Shown piece by piece: positions 6,455 to 7,494 of a stretch of 7,494 nucleotides of DNA. Numbering within the stretch: position 1 is the first letter of the stretch; each line of letters opens with the position of its first letter. The position numbers and the translations under genes are program-made. The stretch is from an uncultured Lachnospiraceae bacterium. Lineage in GTDB: Bacteria > Bacillota > Clostridia > Lachnospirales > Lachnospiraceae. The DNA lies in NCBI GenBank assembly GCA_947177515.1, contig CAMWUU010000168.1, positions 1 to 7,494 on the forward strand, read 5' to 3'. Under the pieces are notes generated by a model. The model was not told the DNA's origin. It was given only the letters and a program-made list of their open reading frames with translations, and made no database searches.

Positions 6455-6531
6455 CTCATACAATACAGAACTGGAGTTTTGAAGTATTTTCGCGTATTGA
6501 AGAGGATTGGTATTTTGTGACGGTTTAATTA
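6429..6531. repeat. 103-bp element bounded by a 21-bp near-perfect inverted repeat
   Basis: The left arm (6429-6449, core GCCGTCACAAAATA) is complementary to the right arm (6511-6531, core TATTTTGTGACGG). Twenty of 21 positions pair, counting one G-U, with a single A/A mismatch. A further T-G pair can form inside the stem. The interior is about 61 nt and holds a second complementarity, CAATAC 6461-6466 with GTATTG 6494-6499, flanked by CTC 6455-6457 and GAG 6502-6504. The pentamer ATTAT occurs at 6423-6427 and again at 6528-6532. The size, terminal repeats and inner fold fit a MITE-like non-autonomous element or a structured RNA or bidirectional terminator between convergent genes. No transposase is encoded. 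Confidence 0.55.
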
Positions 6532-6618
6532 TTTGATTGAAATATATTGTATAAGAAAAGTATATTTTTATCAGGTGGATATCAGGACTTATCCCCATTC
6601 ACTATGACTTACGTCCGG

Positions 6619-6633
6619 CAAAAACAGTTTTTG
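6619..6633. repeat. 15-bp A/T palindrome downstream of pflA
   Basis: CAAAAACAGTTTTTG is a perfect inverted repeat with a single central base, 13 nt past the pflA stop. As RNA it would form a short A-U hairpin, which may help end the pflA transcript from the minus strand. It lacks a GC-rich stem, so terminator status is doubtful. A protein-binding palindrome is an alternative. Confidence 0.35.
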
Positions 6634-6645
6634 GATATAGCGTTG

Positions 6646-7392
6646 TCAGTTATATTTCTCAACTTCCAAGATTTCCTCTGCTCTTGCTACCTGCTCCGGT
6701 GTTGGCGGGTCGATCCCTTCAAGCGGGTATGGGATGTTTAGATGTTTCCACTTCTCAAGTCCTAATGTATGGTACGGCAGGATCTCTACCCGGCGCACGG
6801 TTTTTAGCTCCCGGATTAAGTCGCGCAGTTCAAACAGTCCTTCCTCGTCATCTGTTAGCCCCGGTACTAATACATGGCGGATCCACATGTCTTTTCCAAG
6901 ATCGGAGAGATATTTTGCCATCTGGACAATGTTTTCATTGCCCCATCCGGTTAGCGCTTTGTGTTTGTCGCTGACAATTTCCTTAAAGTCAAGCATGGTG
7001 AGGTCAGTGACTTCCATCAACGCGTTGAAGCTGCTTAAAAACGGCTCATCCATGGTAAATGGGTTTCCTGCTGTGTCGAGTGTTGTGTGGATGTCTTTTT
7101 CCTTTGCATAGCGGAAAAATTCTGTTACAAATTCGGTCTGCAACAGTGGCTCGCCCCCACTGACTGTTATGCCGCCATTCAGTTTGCCGTTTTTCATCCA
7201 ATAGGTTTTATAGCGGTACGCCTTTTCGAACAGGTCTTTTGCTGTATAAAGTTCGCCGCCTTCCATGCTCCAGGTTTCCGGGTTGTGGCAGTATTTGCAG
7301 CGCATCCGGCATCCTTGCAGGAATACGACATAGCGCACTCCTGGACCGTCTACCAGCCCAAAAGATTCTAGGGAATGAACTCTTCCTTCCAT
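6646..7392 (-). CDS. pflA: Pyruvate formate-lyase activating enzyme (radical SAM)
   Basis: This is a 248-residue enzyme that uses S-adenosylmethionine and a 4Fe-4S cluster to place the glycyl radical on pyruvate formate-lyase, switching on anaerobic pyruvate cleavage to acetyl-CoA and formate. The N-terminus MEGRVHSLESFGLVDGPG is typical of PflA. The radical SAM cluster motif CX3CX2C is at Cys28, Cys32 and Cys35 (CRMRCKYC), followed by HNPETW. The SAM-contacting SGGEP is at 78-82, LDFKE at 134-138, and the C-terminal LPYHTLG at 205-211. The length matches the usual size of about 246 residues. The reading frame stays open 26 codons further upstream to 7470, but ATG 7392 is chosen because it matches the family N-terminus and has AGGAGG upstream. 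It runs convergent to the dismutase gene. Its usual partner pflB may lie beyond the window's right edge. The iron-sulfur cluster and glycyl radical chemistry are oxygen-sensitive. Confidence 0.96.
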   Translation of the reverse strand: MEGRVHSLESFGLVDGPGVRYVVFLQGCRMRCKYCHNPETWSMEGGELYTAKDLFEKAYRYKTYWMKNGKLNGGITVSGGEPLLQTEFVTEFFRYAKEKDIHTTLDTAGNPFTMDEPFLSSFNALMEVTDLTMLDFKEIVSDKHKALTGWGNENIVQMAKYLSDLGKDMWIRHVLVPGLTDDEEGLFELRDLIRELKTVRRVEILPYHTLGLEKWKHLNIPYPLEGIDPPTPEQVARAEEILEVEKYN

Positions 7393-7402
7393 ACTTTCTT
7401 GT

Positions 7403-7408
7403 CCTCCT
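7403..7408 (-). promoter_or_regulatory. Ribosome binding site of pflA
   Basis: AGGAGG on the minus strand stands 10 nt before ATG 7392. It supports the 248-residue start over upstream in-frame methionines, one of which would place this site inside the coding sequence. Confidence 0.75.
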
Positions 7409-7449
7409 ATATTAAGTCCCGCATAATCCCATAACAGTACCCAAACCAT

Positions 7450-7490
7450 GGAAGAAGTTTCAGTCCGCACAGCTCCCTGAAACTTTTTCC
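7450..7490. terminator. Strong hairpin upstream of pflA, possible terminator, attenuator or mRNA processing site
   Basis: The arms 7450-7463 (GGAAGAAGTTTCAG) and 7477-7490 (CTGAAACTTTTTCC) pair over 14 bp with one G-U, enclosing a 13-nt loop. On the minus strand the 3' arm is not followed by a T run, so full termination before pflA is uncertain. On the plus strand an 8-bp stem followed by five T could act as an intrinsic terminator. Its place between an upstream gene outside the window and pflA suggests partial read-through or stabilisation of the upstream transcript. A pflB-pflA arrangement would fit but is not shown here. Confidence 0.45.
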
Positions 7491-7494
7491 GGCA

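Larger units (their letters stand above)
6323..6645. other. AT-rich intergenic region between convergent genes, no gene seen
   Basis: I find no convincing coding sequence in these 323 bases. Right after the dismutase stop is a weak hairpin (ATCTGCA 6324-6330 with TGTAGAT 6336-6342, one G-U pair, five-T loop), not followed by a T run. Further along are an 11-bp direct repeat, a long inverted-repeat element (6429-6531), a small repeat GGATA/TATCC (6577-6581 and 6590-6594), and an A/T palindrome just before the end of pflA. Transcripts from both sides converge here, so some of these structures may end transcription. Confidence 0.6.

Noticed and set aside
6547..6741. 64-residue plus-strand reading frame starting TTG
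   Set aside because: It has a weak start, no ribosome site, and overlaps the end of pflA in antisense.
7393..7470. N-terminal extension of pflA by 26 residues
   Set aside because: The extension covers the ribosome site and part of the hairpin, and does not resemble the PflA family N-terminus, which begins at MEGRVHS.

Overview
The window looks like chromosomal DNA from a low-to-mid GC anaerobic Firmicute, most likely a gut-type clostridium of the Lachnospiraceae. That assignment is an inference. It rests on strong AGGAGG-type ribosome sites, an MFP/FtsX/two-ATPase exporter of the kind common in Clostridia, a leaderless clostridial-type Cu/Zn superoxide dismutase, and a pyruvate formate-lyase activating enzyme (strict or facultative anaerobic metabolism). 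No rRNA, tRNA, CRISPR array, phage or transposase gene is visible.

Positions 1-5682 (plus strand) hold most of an exporter operon. It starts with the last 23 codons of a first adaptor-like protein. A second complete HlyD/RND-type adaptor follows, overlapping the first. Next come a 932-residue permease made of two FtsX-like modules (10 predicted membrane segments) and then two different MacB/LolD-type ATPases. The second ATPase carries an extra C-terminal domain that looks like an AbrB/SpoVT/MazE swapped-hairpin fold. Spacings are 12 nt, about 46 nt and about 40 nt, so these genes are probably co-transcribed from a promoter upstream of the window. The likely job is ATP-driven export of an unidentified substrate (peptide, lipid or drug), with the adaptors working outside the membrane. 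The substrate cannot be read from the sequence.

Positions 5683-5845 are a leader region with a plausible sigma-A promoter and a hairpin in front of a 158-residue Cu/Zn superoxide dismutase family gene (5846-6322). All metal ligands of that protein are present, and it is unusually rich in cysteine (12). It has no signal peptide.

Positions 6323-6645 are an AT-rich intergenic stretch between convergent genes. It contains an approximately 103-bp element bounded by an almost perfect 21-bp inverted repeat, an 11-bp direct repeat and a 15-bp A/T palindrome. Positions 6646-7392 (minus strand) encode PflA. Upstream of it lie a ribosome site and a 14-bp-stem hairpin that probably separates it from an upstream gene, perhaps pflB, outside the window.
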